A DNA stretch of 64,000 nt from contig NZ_PRDB01000021.1 in assembly GCF_002925905.1 (NCBI RefSeq), positions 1-64,000 of the forward strand, in the 5' to 3' direction. Positions 36,413 to 46,995 of this stretch are shown here, in pieces. Within the stretch, counting starts at the first letter, position 1; every line of letters starts with the position of its first letter. Below the pieces are notes generated by a model, which worked only from the letters and a program-made list of their open reading frames with translations, did not search any database and was not told the DNA's origin. Position numbers and translations under genes: made by a program. Source of the stretch: Klebsiella michiganensis (lineage in GTDB: Bacteria; Pseudomonadota; Gammaproteobacteria; Enterobacterales; Enterobacteriaceae).

Positions 36413-37162
36413 ATGAACGCCCGACAACAAAGTATTTTGCAAATGGTCATCGATAAAGGCCGTATGAGCGTGGCCGATCTCGCGAAGATGACCGGTGTCT
36501 CTGAAGTCACCATTCGCCAGGATCTGAATTCACTCGAGAAACAGAGCTACCTGCGGCGTACCCACGGCTTCGCCGTTCCGCTGGATAGTGAAGATGTGGA
36601 AACCCGCATGATGACCAACTTCGCCATTAAGCGAGAGCTGGCTGCGCGGGCCGCTACGCTCGTTTCGTCCGGGGAAACGGTGTTTATCGAAAACGGGAGC
36701 TGCAACGCCCTGCTCGCCCGTACGCTTGCCGAACGCGGCGATATCACTATCATCACCGTCAGCAGCTATATTGCGCATCTGCTGAAAGAGACGCCCGGAG
36801 AAGTCATCCTGCTGGGCGGGATCTATCAAAAGCGCAGTGAAAGCATGGTGGGTCCGCTAACCCGCCAGTTTATTCAGCAGGTCCACTTCAGCAAGGCCTT
36901 TATTGGCATTGACGGCTGGCAGGCTGAAACCGGATTTACCGGACGGGATATGATGCGTGCTGACGTGGTCAACGCGGTGCTTGAAAAGGGCTGTGAAGCG
37001 ATTGTGCTGAGCGATAGCTCGAAATTCAACGTGGTTCATCCCTATCCGCTCGGCCCGATAGGGCGCTTCAACCGCATTATCACCGATGATAATCTCAATG
37101 ATGCCGTGCGCAACCAGTTAACCCAGTGCGGTTTAGCCGTCGATATCGTTAACCATCCCTGA
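36413..37162 (+). CDS. yciT: DeoR-family transcriptional regulator YciT
   Basis: A 249-residue regulator, equal to E. coli YciT. The N-terminal winged helix-turn-helix ([20 protein letters not shown], about 19-38) is followed by the DeoR sugar-phosphate-sensing domain with [12 protein letters not shown] and the GxD motif FIGIDGW. In E. coli it has been linked to osmolarity control of nearby genes. It precedes osmB on the same strand with a 274-base gap, so osmB has its own promoter. Confidence 0.93.
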   Translation: MNARQQSILQMVIDKGRMSVADLAKMTGVSEVTIRQDLNSLEKQSYLRRTHGFAVPLDSEDVETRMMTNFAIKRELAARAATLVSSGETVFIENGSCNALLARTLAERGDITIITVSSYIAHLLKETPGEVILLGGIYQKRSESMVGPLTRQFIQQVHFSKAFIGIDGWQAETGFTGRDMMRADVVNAVLEKGCEAIVLSDSSKFNVVHPYPLGPIGRFNRIITDDNLNDAVRNQLTQCGLAVDIVNHP

Positions 37163-37436
37163 TCCTTATTTCTGCCTTACCGCCGCTTTGCCGGGCTCTC
37201 CCCGGCATCGCCCTGGTCTGAGACTTTTCTGACACCTGAATTCAGACTTTTTACCTGCCTGAAAAATTTATAGAAAGTAGAATTAATGTTAGCGATATAA
37301 CAGGAAGTAACTATCACCTGCGTGAATAGAGCAACACCTGCGCAACTAAAGCTTCATGGAATACCCCCCGGGCTGGCGTAACAAGCTATGCTTAAGGGAA
37401 GTTGTATCCATGAATAGATTATTCAGGAGAAAAAAA

Positions 37437-37658
37437 ATGATGACTTCAATGAACAAAAAAATGGCCGCTGTGGTTCTGGCCGTCACTGTTGCAATGTCTC
37501 TGAGCGCTTGTTCTAACTGGTCTAAACGCGACCGTAACACCGCTATCGGCGCAGGTGCCGGTGCACTGGGCGGTGCGGTATTAACGGACGGCAGCACCCT
37601 GGGTACCCTCGGCGGCGCAGCAGTCGGCGGGATTATCGGCCACCAGGTGGGTAAATAA
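37437..37658 (+). CDS. osmB: Osmotically inducible lipoprotein OsmB
   Basis: A 73-residue outer-membrane lipoprotein. The signal peptide ends at the lipobox LSAC, with the lipidated Cys at 25, followed by SNWSKRDRNTAIGAGAGALGG and a glycine-rich zipper (GTLGGAAVGG). Two adjacent ATG codons are available; AGGAG is 7 bases before the first, which I chose, while the second would give the 72 residues of E. coli OsmB. A sequence CTATGCTTAAG at about 37386-37396 has the form of a stationary-phase (RpoS) -10 element. Confidence 0.94.
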   Translation: MMTSMNKKMAAVVLAVTVAMSLSACSNWSKRDRNTAIGAGAGALGGAVLTDGSTLGTLGGAAVGGIIGHQVGK

Positions 37659-37721
37659 TATTAACCACGAACAATAAAATGAAAGTTTATATTTGCTGAC
37701 CAGTACACCAGCACAAAAATA

Positions 37722-37747
37722 AAGGCCACGATATTTATCGTGGCCTT
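37722..37747. terminator. Bidirectional terminator between osmB and yciH
   Basis: Perfect stem AAGGCCACGATA / TATCGTGGCCTT with A-rich sequence on the left and TATTATT on the right, so it can end transcription from both osmB (plus) and the pyrF-yciH unit (minus). Confidence 0.88.
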
Positions 37748-37755
37748 ATTATTAA

Positions 37756-38082
37756 TCAACCGCCAGCCAGCTTAACCTTCATGCCTTTGGCTTCCAGAAG
37801 CGATTTGAGCAAGTCACGCTTATCGCCCTGAATCTCAATCACGCCATCTTTTACCGCCCCGCCGCAGCCGCATTTCTTTTTCAGCTCGGCAGCCAGCTTA
37901 GCCAGCGCGTCGTCACTTTCATCTATTCCGCTAATCAGACACACGCCCTTCCCCTTGCGCCCGCTGGTCTGGCGCTGGATACGTACGATACCGTCCCCTT
38001 TCGGACGCGCCTGTACCGCTTTGGGCTCATCAATACGACCGCTGTCCGTTGAATAAACCAGACGACTGTTGGAGTCGCTCAT
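37756..38082 (-). CDS. yciH: YciH, SUI1/eIF1-like translation factor
   Basis: A 108-residue protein of the SUI1 family, as in E. coli YciH. The core GRKGKGVCLISGID and KKKCGCGGAVKDGVIEIQGD is characteristic of bacterial and eukaryotic eIF1 relatives. It has been reported to act on initiation fidelity at the 30S subunit and under stress. Two adjacent ATGs overlap the pyrF stop (ATGATG); the second gives the E. coli length. AAGGGGG upstream serves as binding site, so translation is coupled to pyrF. Confidence 0.94.
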   Translation of the reverse strand: MSDSNSRLVYSTDSGRIDEPKAVQARPKGDGIVRIQRQTSGRKGKGVCLISGIDESDDALAKLAAELKKKCGCGGAVKDGVIEIQGDKRDLLKSLLEAKGMKVKLAGG

Positions 38083-38819
38083 CATACCCCCTTATTCAAC
38101 GATGCGTTGATACCGCGCAGGGTGGCGGCCGGATCGGCAGACTGCGTTACCGGACGACCGATCACCATGTAATCTACCCCCGCCGCCTGCGCCTGTTCCG
38201 GCGTCATAATGCGCCGCTGGTCACCCGCGTCGCTACCTTGCGGACGAATGCCAGGCGTCACCAGCTTGAACGCCTGGCCCAGCTCTTGTTTAAAGCGAAC
38301 CGCCTCCTGCGCCGAACAGACAACGCCATCCAGCCCGCAGCGCTGGGTCAGCGCCGCCAGCTTCGCGGCGTGGTCTGCCGGAGATAGCGTAATGCCCAGA
38401 TCCTGCAGATCGCTGGCTTCCATGCTGGTTAACACCGTTACCGCAATTAATAGCGGCGCATCTTTTCCGAAAGGCAGCAGGGCCTCACGTGCGGCGGTCA
38501 TCATACGCGCGCCGCCGGAGGCATGAACGTTAACCATCCAGACGCCAAGCTCTGCCGCTGCGGCGACCGCACGCGCCGTGGTATTCGGGATATCGTGAAA
38601 CTTTAGATCGAGGAAAATCTCAAAACCGCGCTGGTGCAGGTCGCGAACAAACTGCGGCCCCAGCAGGGTAAACATCTCTTTACCAACCTTGAGCCGGCAG
38701 TCGCGCGGGTCGATACGGTCGACAAACGCCAGCGCTTTATCACGGTTATCATAATCGAGAGCAACGACGATGGGAGAGGATGTGACAACGCGGGAAGAAG
38801 ATGTTGCAGTAGACGTCAT
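38082..38819 (-). CDS. pyrF: Orotidine 5'-phosphate decarboxylase
   Basis: A 245-residue TIM-barrel enzyme, the E. coli length, for the last step of UMP synthesis. Active-site residues Asp22, Lys44, Asp71, Lys73 and Asp76 are present ([11 protein letters not shown]). It is followed by yciH with overlapping stop and start. The upstream lapB stop is about 190 bases away, so pyrF probably has its own promoter. Confidence 0.97.
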   Translation of the reverse strand: MTSTATSSSRVVTSSPIVVALDYDNRDKALAFVDRIDPRDCRLKVGKEMFTLLGPQFVRDLHQRGFEIFLDLKFHDIPNTTARAVAAAAELGVWMVNVHASGGARMMTAAREALLPFGKDAPLLIAVTVLTSMEASDLQDLGITLSPADHAAKLAALTQRCGLDGVVCSAQEAVRFKQELGQAFKLVTPGIRPQGSDAGDQRRIMTPEQAQAAGVDYMVIGRPVTQSADPAATLRGINASLNKGV

Positions 38820-39010
38820 GACCGGACCTTAATTGTTGATGAGCGCCGGTTCGGCGCAAAAAAGGTAAACGGGCAGCATTCTACCTGCGATAAGCCGAAA
38901 ATAACAGGCTGCATTTCCCTCCCTGCCGGACGCCTTAATAGCCGTAGCCGGAGGAGACGGACATAATAATCCATAAGTATGTTGTAACTAAAGTGCGGCT
39001 TTTTTTAAAA

Positions 39011-40180
39011 TTACTGCCCGTCGAGTCCGCGAATGGGCTTAATGGTTGACCACGACCGGCAGGATGGACAGTGCCAGTACAGCGTATGGGCGGTAAAGCC
39101 GCATTTCTGGCAGCGGTAGCGCGGCTTGCTGCGGACCTGCTCGCCCACCATGTGGCGCAGCACGCCCAGGCTCTCCTTCGCACGCCCCTCTTCGGCTTCA
39201 TTGATGTGGTAATCGATGAGCTTATGGAAAACGCGCATCGTCGGATGACGCTCCAGCTGGCGAGTCACGTAGTTTTGCGCGGCGTCAACCCCTTCCCGCT
39301 GTTCGAGGATCTGCGCCAGCATCAGATCGGCCGTAGCGCCGGTATTTTCCTCCGCGCAGCGGCGCAAAAATGCTTCCCACTCGTCGGTTTTCCCTAACTG
39401 CTGGTAACAGGTTTGCAGCATCTCCAGGGTTTCACCCACCAGTTCTTTATCCTGCTCAATCACCCGCTCCAGGCTCTCTACCGCTTTGGCATAGTCGCCC
39501 TTCTCCATCCATACCCGACCCATCATGATGGAGACGCGAGCGCTGTTGCGATCCGCCGCGGCGCCTTTTTTCAGCAGCGCCATCGCCTTATCCAGATCGT
39601 TGCCCGCCATTTGCTGCAGCGCCAGTTCACACCAGAAATTGGCGATTTCGCCGCGATGTTTCTCTTTCCCCAGCTTAACCAGACGCTCGGCCACTTCTAT
39701 CGCCGACTGCCAGTCGCTGGTTGCCTGATAAATTTGCAGCAGCTGCTGTAGGGCGCTCAGGCGAAAATCCGTTTCATCCACCAGCTGTTTGAACATTCCC
39801 TCCGCCCGATCGTAGAGCCCGGCGGCCATATAATCGCGCCCCAGCTGCTGAACCGCCAGCAGGCGCTGGTCGTAAGTCAGCGAGGCGCTTTCCATTAAGC
39901 TCTGGTGGATGCGGATAGCGCGGTCAACTTCACCGCGCGAGCGGAACAGGTTGCCCAACGTCAGATGGGCTTCGACGGTGCCGGTATCCTCTTTCAGCAT
40001 ATCGAGGAACAGATCGACGGCTTTATCCTGCTGATTGCTCAGCAGGAAGTTGACCCCTGTAACGTAGTCACGCGACAGACGGCTCGCATCGTCCTGTTTG
40101 GACTGTTGTGCACTTCTGCGCCCCATGTACCAGCCATACGCTGCGGCAACGGGCAAAAGCAGAAACAACAACTCCAGCAT
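39011..40180 (-). CDS. lapB: Lipopolysaccharide assembly protein LapB
   Basis: A 389-residue protein, as in E. coli LapB (YciM). One N-terminal membrane helix anchors it, followed by about nine TPR repeats in the cytoplasm and a C-terminal rubredoxin-like zinc site with Cys357, Cys360, Cys371 and Cys374. It links the protease FtsH to LpxC degradation and so limits lipid A synthesis. It follows lapA by 6 bases in one operon. Confidence 0.96.
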   Translation of the reverse strand: MLELLFLLLPVAAAYGWYMGRRSAQQSKQDDASRLSRDYVTGVNFLLSNQQDKAVDLFLDMLKEDTGTVEAHLTLGNLFRSRGEVDRAIRIHQSLMESASLTYDQRLLAVQQLGRDYMAAGLYDRAEGMFKQLVDETDFRLSALQQLLQIYQATSDWQSAIEVAERLVKLGKEKHRGEIANFWCELALQQMAGNDLDKAMALLKKGAAADRNSARVSIMMGRVWMEKGDYAKAVESLERVIEQDKELVGETLEMLQTCYQQLGKTDEWEAFLRRCAEENTGATADLMLAQILEQREGVDAAQNYVTRQLERHPTMRVFHKLIDYHINEAEEGRAKESLGVLRHMVGEQVRSKPRYRCQKCGFTAHTLYWHCPSCRSWSTIKPIRGLDGQ

Positions 40181-40186
40181 AAATGA

Positions 40187-40495
40187 TTATTCCTTCACCG
40201 CAGGAACACCGGCTTCCGCAGGCGTAGCGCTGGCTGGCGCGATCTGATGCTCCAGACGCTTAATTTTACGCTCAGCGCGCGCCAGAGAGACGCGAACGCG
40301 TAGCCAGAAAAGACCGCAGATCAGCCAGCCGATAGCAAAACCGGCAGCAAAAAGCACGGCCAGCAGCGTCGAAATACGGAACTCACCCTGCGCGAGGAGA
40401 TAGTTGAACGTGACCACCTGGTCATTCTGCGCGCCCAGCGTCACTGAAATGACGAAGATGGCTAACACCAGTAAGAAAATAAGAAAATATTTCAC
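40187..40495 (-). CDS. lapA: Lipopolysaccharide assembly protein LapA
   Basis: A 102-residue inner-membrane protein (YciS), the E. coli length. Two membrane helices at about 3-20 and 42-66 precede a basic coiled segment (RVSLARAERKIKRLEHQ). It works with LapB in lipopolysaccharide assembly. The start is GTG at 40495, with GGAAG upstream; homology to MKYLLIFLLVLAIF supports it over the ATG 32 codons earlier. It precedes lapB by 6 bases. Confidence 0.93.
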   Translation of the reverse strand: MKYFLIFLLVLAIFVISVTLGAQNDQVVTFNYLLAQGEFRISTLLAVLFAAGFAIGWLICGLFWLRVRVSLARAERKIKRLEHQIAPASATPAEAGVPAVKE

Positions 40496-40630
40496 ATGAC
40501 TTCCCGTTCTGTGGGTTGCGCGAAAAAATCCCGCGTTCAGCCCTATAAAGTACCATTTTCGCCGCAGCGGTGAAATGGAAATGCATGACACCAGTACAGG
40601 ATATGCGGCCTGACAGGGGTAATATCAACA

Positions 40631-41398
40631 TTATTCCGGCGCTGCCGCCCTTTTTTTAATATCCTGCGCCTCTTCTCCCGGCGGCGATAGCGGGCCGCAG
40701 AACCGCTGGGCAAGCCAGGTCGCCAGGGTCACCAGCAGCCAGGAAATCAGCGTTGCGACGATCAGATCCTGCGGCCAGTGCATGCCCAGCGCCAGGCGGC
40801 TGCCCATCACCGCCGTCGCCCACGTTAGCAGCAGCGCCAGGGTGACCCAGCGACGCCGCGGCCACAGCAAACCAACGCCGAGCAGCGCCCAGCTGGCAGC
40901 GAACATCGTATGGCCAGATGGGAAAGCGAAGCCGGTCTCTTTTTGCCAGTGCTTGCGCAAAAATCCGGGGATTTGCTGCTCTTGCGCCAGCTGCTCATGC
41001 ACCAGTTTAGCGCGTTCTTTGCGTTTCAACGCGTAGAATTGCGTGACCGGCACCTGCTGCGTCTGCTCCAGCCAGATGACAAAGGGACGAGGCTCCTGAA
41101 CGCGGCCTTTAATCCACGTCTTCATTCCCTGCCCAACCAGTATCGCTGCGGCCAGAATGAGAAACAGCATTAACGCCGCTCGCAGACGAAAACGCAGGCA
41201 CCACAGAAACCAGGCGCATAAGATAACGTGCGTAATGATGCCCCATGGCTGCGTCACCGTTTCGGTCACCCAGTACAGCAGCTTCATCGTCCCTGCCGAC
41301 AGCCCGGGATGCCATTTCCAGCCCGAAATCCAGATCGCAGCAGGCATGATTAATAACAGGGCCGCGCCAACGGCGGTTCGTCTGGCAATCAACAGCAT
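40631..41398 (-). CDS. pgpB: Phosphatidylglycerophosphatase B
   Basis: A 255-residue six-helix PAP2 phosphatase of the inner membrane. The three motifs contain all expected residues: Lys97 and Arg104 (KGRVQEPRP), His163 (PSGHT), Arg201, His207 and Asp211 (SRLALGMHWPQD). It removes phosphate from phosphatidylglycerol phosphate and undecaprenyl pyrophosphate, among others. It lies upstream of lapA on the same strand with a 135-base gap and is divergent from ribA. Confidence 0.96.
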   Translation of the reverse strand: MLLIARRTAVGAALLLIMPAAIWISGWKWHPGLSAGTMKLLYWVTETVTQPWGIITHVILCAWFLWCLRFRLRAALMLFLILAAAILVGQGMKTWIKGRVQEPRPFVIWLEQTQQVPVTQFYALKRKERAKLVHEQLAQEQQIPGFLRKHWQKETGFAFPSGHTMFAASWALLGVGLLWPRRRWVTLALLLTWATAVMGSRLALGMHWPQDLIVATLISWLLVTLATWLAQRFCGPLSPPGEEAQDIKKRAAAPE

Positions 41399-41560
41399 CT
41401 CGTCTCCTTATTCATTAACCTCAATATCATAACGGAAAGTAGTTCGTTTGTGCGCTTTGCGCGCAGGTAACCCTACGCAATTAGGAGAACGTCGCGCCAT
41501 TGTGGCAAAATAGCGGCAAACAGAAGCACAGTCAGGTGCTGATAGAATCTGGAGAATCAC

Positions 41561-42151
41561 ATGCAGCTTAAACGTGTGGCAGAAGCCAAACTGCCAACCC
41601 CATGGGGCGATTTTCTCATGGTGGGTTTTGAAGAACTGGCAACCGGGCAGGATCACGTCGCGCTGGTATTTGGCGATATTTCGGGGCAATCCCCGGTTCT
41701 GGCTCGCGTACACTCTGAGTGTTTAACGGGCGACGCCCTTTTTAGCCTGCGCTGTGATTGCGGATTTCAACTGGAAGCGGCGTTGTCGCATATTGCCGAA
41801 GAGGGGCGCGGCATTCTGCTGTATCACCGCCAGGAAGGGCGCAATATCGGTCTGCTGAACAAAATCCGCGCCTACGCGTTACAGGATCAAGGCTATGACA
41901 CCGTGGAAGCCAACCATCAGCTGGGTTTTGCCGCCGATGAACGCGACTTCACGCTGTGCGCAGATATGTTTAAGCTGCTCAACGTCGACCAGGTACGCCT
42001 GTTGACCAACAACCCGAAGAAGGTCGAAATTCTGACTGAAGCGGGAATTAACATTGTGGAACGCGTGCCGCTGATTGTGGGGCGAAACCCGAAAAATGCC
42101 CACTATCTGGATACTAAGGCTGCCAAAATGGGGCACCTGCTGAGCAAGTAA
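41561..42151 (+). CDS. ribA: GTP cyclohydrolase II
   Basis: A 196-residue zinc enzyme, the E. coli length. It opens GTP to give 2,5-diamino-6-ribosylamino-pyrimidinone phosphate, the first step of riboflavin synthesis. Zinc ligands Cys54, Cys65 and Cys67 are in [18 protein letters not shown], and the GTP-binding site includes [15 protein letters not shown] is 7 bases before the ATG. It is a single gene with a terminator shared with the convergent acnA. Confidence 0.97.
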   Translation: MQLKRVAEAKLPTPWGDFLMVGFEELATGQDHVALVFGDISGQSPVLARVHSECLTGDALFSLRCDCGFQLEAALSHIAEEGRGILLYHRQEGRNIGLLNKIRAYALQDQGYDTVEANHQLGFAADERDFTLCADMFKLLNVDQVRLLTNNPKKVEILTEAGINIVERVPLIVGRNPKNAHYLDTKAAKMGHLLSK

Positions 42152-42166
42152 TTCCGTTGAAAAATG

Positions 42167-42194
42167 AAGGGCCAGCCTGTGCTGGCCCTTTTTA
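42167..42194. terminator. ribA/acnA bidirectional terminator
   Basis: Perfect 10-base-pair stem AAGGGCCAGC / GCTGGCCCTT with loop CTGT, 15 bases after ribA and 15 before the acnA stop. T-runs on both strands allow it to serve both genes. Confidence 0.92.
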
Positions 42195-42208
42195 TATCAG
42201 ACGCGGGT

Positions 42209-44881
42209 TTACAGCATATTGCGGATCACATAGTGCAAAATACCGTCGTTCTGATAGTAGGTCAGCTCAGTCGCGGTATCGATGCGGCAGCGGCAATCAA
42301 TCACTTCCTGCCGGCCATCAGCGCGCGTCAGCGTGACCGGCACCGTCATACCGGGCTGCAGAGCCTGCAGGTTGCTGATATCTATCCGCTCCTCGCCGCT
42401 CAGTCCCAGCGTTTTACGCGTCACCCCCTGCGGGAATTCCAGCGGTAAAATCCCCATCCCAATCAGGTTGGAGCGGTGGATGCGCTCGAAAGACTCGGCA
42501 ATCACCACCCTGACGCCGAGCAAACGCGGTCCTTTAGCCGCCCAGTCGCGGCTGGAGCCGGAACCGTACTCTTTGCCTGCGATCACCGCCAGCGGCGTGC
42601 CCTCCGCTTTGTAGAGCATAGCGGCATCGTAAATAGCGATGGGTTGGCTATCAGGAAGATGACGGGTCATCCCCCCTTCCACGCCGGGGACCATTTCGTT
42701 ACGAATACGAATATTGGCAAACGTCCCGCGCATCATCACCTCATGGTTGCCGCGACGGGAGCCGTAGGAGTTAAAATCGATGCGTTCGACGCCGTGATTT
42801 TGCAGATAACGGCCCGCGGGGCTGTCGGCTTTAATGCTGCCCGCCGGGGAGATATGGTCGGTGGTAACCGAGTCGCCCAACATGGCCAGAATGCGCGCGC
42901 CGTGAATATCCTCTACCGGTTTAGGCTCAACGCCCATCTCATCAAAGAACGGCGACAGGCGAATGTAGGTGGAATCATCCTGCCAGTCGTAGGTATCAGA
43001 GCGATCCACTTTAATCGCCTTCCACTCGGCTGTCCCTTCAAACACTTCGGCGTACTCTTTACGGAACATCTCCGTTGAGACTTGCTCAACCGCCTGCGCG
43101 ACTTCGATTCCGCTCGGCCAGATATCCTTCAGATACACCGGCTGACCATCTTTACCCGTCCCTAACGGCTCACAGGTCAGGTCGAGATTCATATTCCCCG
43201 CCAGGGCGTAGGCAACCACCAGCGGCGGCGACGCCAGCCAGTTGGTTTTTACTAGCGGATGAATACGTCCTTCAAAGTTGCGGTTCCCGGAGAGCACAGC
43301 CCCGACGGTCAGATCGCCCTGCTTGATTGCGCGCTCGATCGGGTCCGGCAGCGGTCCGGAGTTACCGATGCAGGTGGTACAGCCATAGCCGACCAGATTG
43401 AAGCCCAGTTCATCAAGATACGGCGTCAGCTTTGCGTGGGCCAGATAGTCGGAAACGACCTTCGACCCGGGAGCCAGCGACGCTTTAACCCACGGCTGCG
43501 GTTTCAGCCCCCGCTCAACGGCTTTTTTGGCCAGCAAGCCGGCGGCCATCAGGACGCTGGGGTTCGACGTGTTAGTACAGGAGGTAATGGCGGCAATCAC
43601 CACCGCGCCGTCAGGCAGCGAATACTGCTGTCCGTTCAGCGTGTAGTCAATTGGCCGTTTATCTTTCTGCGCGTGATTAACTTCCAGCTCGGTGCTGGCG
43701 GCAAAGGCCTGGGGCACATCGCCGAGCGCTACGCGGTCCTGCGGGCGTTTCGGCCCGGCCAGGCTGGCTTCAACGGTTCCCATATCCAGCGCCAGCGTGC
43801 TGGTGAATACCGGTTCATCTCCGGGCTGACGCCACATACCCTGCGCTTTCGCATAGGCCTCTACCAGCGCCACCTGCTCTTCGCTGCGGCCGGTCAGACG
43901 CATATAGTCAAGCGTTACCGCATCGATCGGGAAAAAGCCGCAGGTCGCGCCATACTCCGGGGACATATTGGCAATCGTCGCGCGGTCCGCCAGCGGCAGA
44001 GAATCGAGGCCATCGCCGTAGAATTCAACAAACTTACCCACAACGCCGTGTTTACGCAGCATTTGGGTGACCGTCAGGACCAGGTCCGTCGCGGTAATGC
44101 CTTCACGCAGCTTGCCGCTCAGCTTGAAGCCAACAACGTCCGGGATCAGCATGGAAACCGGCTGACCGAGCATGGCGGCTTCCGCTTCGATACCGCCGAC
44201 GCCCCAGCCCAGAACGCCTAAACCGTTAATCATCGTGGTATGGGAATCGGTGCCGACCAGGGTGTCGGGGAAAGCCACCCACTCGCCGTTTTGCTGTTCG
44301 CTCCACACCGCCCGGCCAAGGTATTCGAGGTTTACCTGGTGGCAAATACCGGTACCCGGCGGTACTACGCTGAAGCGGCTGAAAGCCTGTTGTCCCCAAC
44401 GTAAGAAGACATAGCGCTCATGGTTACGCTCCATCTCAAGCCGGACGTTTTCTTCAAAGGCATCATCATCGCCGAAACGGTCTACCGTAACCGAATGGTC
44501 AATGACCAGGTCGACAGGAGAAAGCGGGTTCACTTTGGCGGTATCGCCGCCCAGGCGTTTGACCGCTTCGCGCATCGCCGCCAGGTCCACCACGGCAGGA
44601 ACCCCGGTAAAGTCCTGCATCAGGACGCGCGCCGGACGGTAGGCAATCTCCCTGTCGGCATGGGCATGCTTCAGCCATCCGGCCAGGGCATGAATATCTT
44701 CGGCGGTCACGGAATCGCCGTCCTGCCAGCGCAGCAGGTTTTCCAGTAGCACTTTGAGCGATTTGGGCAAGCGCGAGAGATCGCCCAGTTGTTTAGCGGC
44801 CAGCGGTAAGCTGTAGTAATGCCAGGTTTTATCTTTAACCTGGAGCGTATCCTTACTGGCTGCTCGTAGGGTTGACGACAT
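42209..44881 (-). CDS. acnA: Aconitate hydratase A
   Basis: An 890-residue iron-sulfur enzyme (E. coli AcnA 891) that interconverts citrate and isocitrate. The 4Fe-4S ligands are Cys in [12 protein letters not shown] and the CTTC pair in [12 protein letters not shown]. The C-terminal swivel domain holds [15 protein letters not shown]. AcnA is the stress and stationary-phase aconitase, and its apo form binds mRNA. AGGAGGAGCT precedes the ATG. A tiny upstream reading frame and two small hairpins occupy the leader just before this binding site. Confidence 0.97.
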   Translation of the reverse strand: MSSTLRAASKDTLQVKDKTWHYYSLPLAAKQLGDLSRLPKSLKVLLENLLRWQDGDSVTAEDIHALAGWLKHAHADREIAYRPARVLMQDFTGVPAVVDLAAMREAVKRLGGDTAKVNPLSPVDLVIDHSVTVDRFGDDDAFEENVRLEMERNHERYVFLRWGQQAFSRFSVVPPGTGICHQVNLEYLGRAVWSEQQNGEWVAFPDTLVGTDSHTTMINGLGVLGWGVGGIEAEAAMLGQPVSMLIPDVVGFKLSGKLREGITATDLVLTVTQMLRKHGVVGKFVEFYGDGLDSLPLADRATIANMSPEYGATCGFFPIDAVTLDYMRLTGRSEEQVALVEAYAKAQGMWRQPGDEPVFTSTLALDMGTVEASLAGPKRPQDRVALGDVPQAFAASTELEVNHAQKDKRPIDYTLNGQQYSLPDGAVVIAAITSCTNTSNPSVLMAAGLLAKKAVERGLKPQPWVKASLAPGSKVVSDYLAHAKLTPYLDELGFNLVGYGCTTCIGNSGPLPDPIERAIKQGDLTVGAVLSGNRNFEGRIHPLVKTNWLASPPLVVAYALAGNMNLDLTCEPLGTGKDGQPVYLKDIWPSGIEVAQAVEQVSTEMFRKEYAEVFEGTAEWKAIKVDRSDTYDWQDDSTYIRLSPFFDEMGVEPKPVEDIHGARILAMLGDSVTTDHISPAGSIKADSPAGRYLQNHGVERIDFNSYGSRRGNHEVMMRGTFANIRIRNEMVPGVEGGMTRHLPDSQPIAIYDAAMLYKAEGTPLAVIAGKEYGSGSSRDWAAKGPRLLGVRVVIAESFERIHRSNLIGMGILPLEFPQGVTRKTLGLSGEERIDISNLQALQPGMTVPVTLTRADGRQEVIDCRCRIDTATELTYYQNDGILHYVIRNML

Positions 44882-44891
44882 AGCTCCTCCT

Positions 44892-44940
44892 TTACCTTAG
44901 GGATAGCATCCCCTGATCCTCCTCAGGGTCATTATTAAAG
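44892..44940 (-). promoter_or_regulatory. acnA leader with five-codon upstream ORF and hairpins
   Basis: On the minus strand, GAGGAGG is followed by ATG CTA TCC CTA AGG TAA (44909-44892), a five-codon frame ending 10 bases before the acnA ATG, whose own AGGAGGAG overlaps its end. CCCTGA-GGAGGA-TCAGGG folds so that the first binding site sits in the loop, and GGGAT-GCT-ATCCC covers the small start codon. The arrangement suggests translational control of acnA; this is inference. Confidence 0.5.
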
Positions 44941-45107
44941 ATAACACATCTTTGATGTAACATTTTGATAACAACCCAGATTGCTAAAATAGGCGTAACG
45001 CATTAAGACAGGAAATTTGAATAATGAGGGCGGATATATTGAGAAGGATTGAAGAAGTCAGTTTTGCGTCGGCGAGCGCGTCGTATTAGTACACGAGTAC
45101 AAAGAAA
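44941..45107. other. acnA promoter region
   Basis: AT-rich sequence that should hold the acnA promoter(s) on the minus strand. A plus-strand 21-codon frame starts at 45024 with GGAAA about 10 bases upstream, but its spacing is poor and I do not call it a gene. Confidence 0.4.
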
Positions 45108-45137
45108 GACTAATCGCCATTATTCTGGCGATTAGTC
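45108..45137 (-). terminator. Intrinsic terminator downstream of ymiA
   Basis: Perfect 12-base-pair stem GACTAATCGCCA / TGGCGATTAGTC with a 6-base loop. On the minus strand it is followed by TTTCTTTG, so it most likely ends the ymiA transcript before the acnA promoter. Confidence 0.75.
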
Positions 45138-45179
45138 CAATAGAGAAAATTTATCGAGCGAGTCTAAAAAGGGAAAAAT
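45132..45179 (-). other. Possible 15-codon frame with ATT start after a perfect ribosome-binding site
   Basis: AAGGAGG at 45191-45185 is followed 5 bases later by ATT TTT CCC, then an open frame of 15 codons (residues after the start: FPFLDSLDKFSLLD) ending with TAA inside the left arm of the terminator hairpin. There is no ATG, GTG or TTG at the right distance. It could be a real small gene with a rare start, as infC has, or a decayed one. Confidence 0.3.
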
Positions 45180-45276
45180 TATATCCTCCTTATTACCGCT
45201 ATTTTATCAGATACAAATAATTCTCAATAATTCACTTGTCATAAAACTGACATAACCGCTGTGACTGGAAGGTGCT

Positions 45277-45444
45277 CTAGCTTAGTAACCAAACGTTGCA
45301 GACAACCAGAGCAATGACGCTCCAGAACATCGCAAGCCCAAGGATAACGGCGCTCCAGGCCTTACTTCTCAAAACTGGATCTATCTCAGTCTTGTCACGT
45401 TCCTGTGACATCGCAAACTTCATATAATCGATATCACTAATCAT
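45277..45444 (-). CDS. ymiA: YmiA family small membrane protein
   Basis: A 55-residue protein found by reading the minus strand between acnA and cysB. A charged N-terminal part is followed by DPVLRSKAW and one membrane helix (about 31-54, SAVILGLAMFWSVIALVV). The pattern DPxLxxKAWxAVxLGxAxFWxVxAL is that of E. coli YmiA, which lies at the same place between cysB and acnA. The binding site is GGTGG, about 9 bases before the ATG, so the start is not certain; Met8 or Met12 are alternatives. Function is unknown. Confidence 0.8.
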   Translation of the reverse strand: MISDIDYMKFAMSQERDKTEIDPVLRSKAWSAVILGLAMFWSVIALVVCNVWLLS

Positions 45445-45652
45445 TTTTTCACCACCAATCGCTAAGAATTACTAACCACAGATAAATCTTAATTATGGAT
45501 TGGCTATTAATCCAGTGAATTCGCTTTTCAGCAGATATCTTTCATCATTAATTTGATCGCGGCAGGTATATTTGCAAATGTGGTACGAGGAGTTAACGAA
45601 AATTGTGATTCAGACGAGGTTTAGATATTCCATTTCAGGCCATTATAGGCTT

Positions 45653-45683
45653 TGGCATCCCCGAGAGGATGCCATTATTTTTT
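45653..45683 (+). terminator. Plus-oriented hairpin and T-run after cysB
   Basis: Stem TGGCATCC-CCGAGA-GGATGCCA followed by TTATTTTTT on the plus strand, right next to the cysB stop (45690). On the minus strand, the direction in which cysB is read, no T-run follows. So the strong direction is plus, although the stem may also act for cysB. Confidence 0.55.
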
Positions 45684-45689
45684 CTGTGG

Positions 45690-46953
<1,264 letters not shown>

Positions 46954-46980
46954 AAAAAAGGGCCGCGGCGCGGCCCTTTT
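46954..46980. terminator. topA terminator
   Basis: Stem AAAAGGGCCGCG / CGCGGCCCTTTT with T-runs on both strands, 15 bases after the topA stop on the minus strand. Confidence 0.9.
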
Positions 46981-46995
46981 ATCAGATGATAGCAG

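Noticed and set aside
43259-44221. Plus-strand ORF of 320 codons
   Set aside because: Antisense to acnA with no recognisable domains; long shadow frames are common opposite GC-rich genes.
45024-45089. Plus-strand 21-codon frame starting ATGAGGGCG in the acnA promoter region
   Set aside because: The purine-rich stretch before it is too far from the ATG and no terminator follows directly; the sequence is better explained as the acnA promoter.
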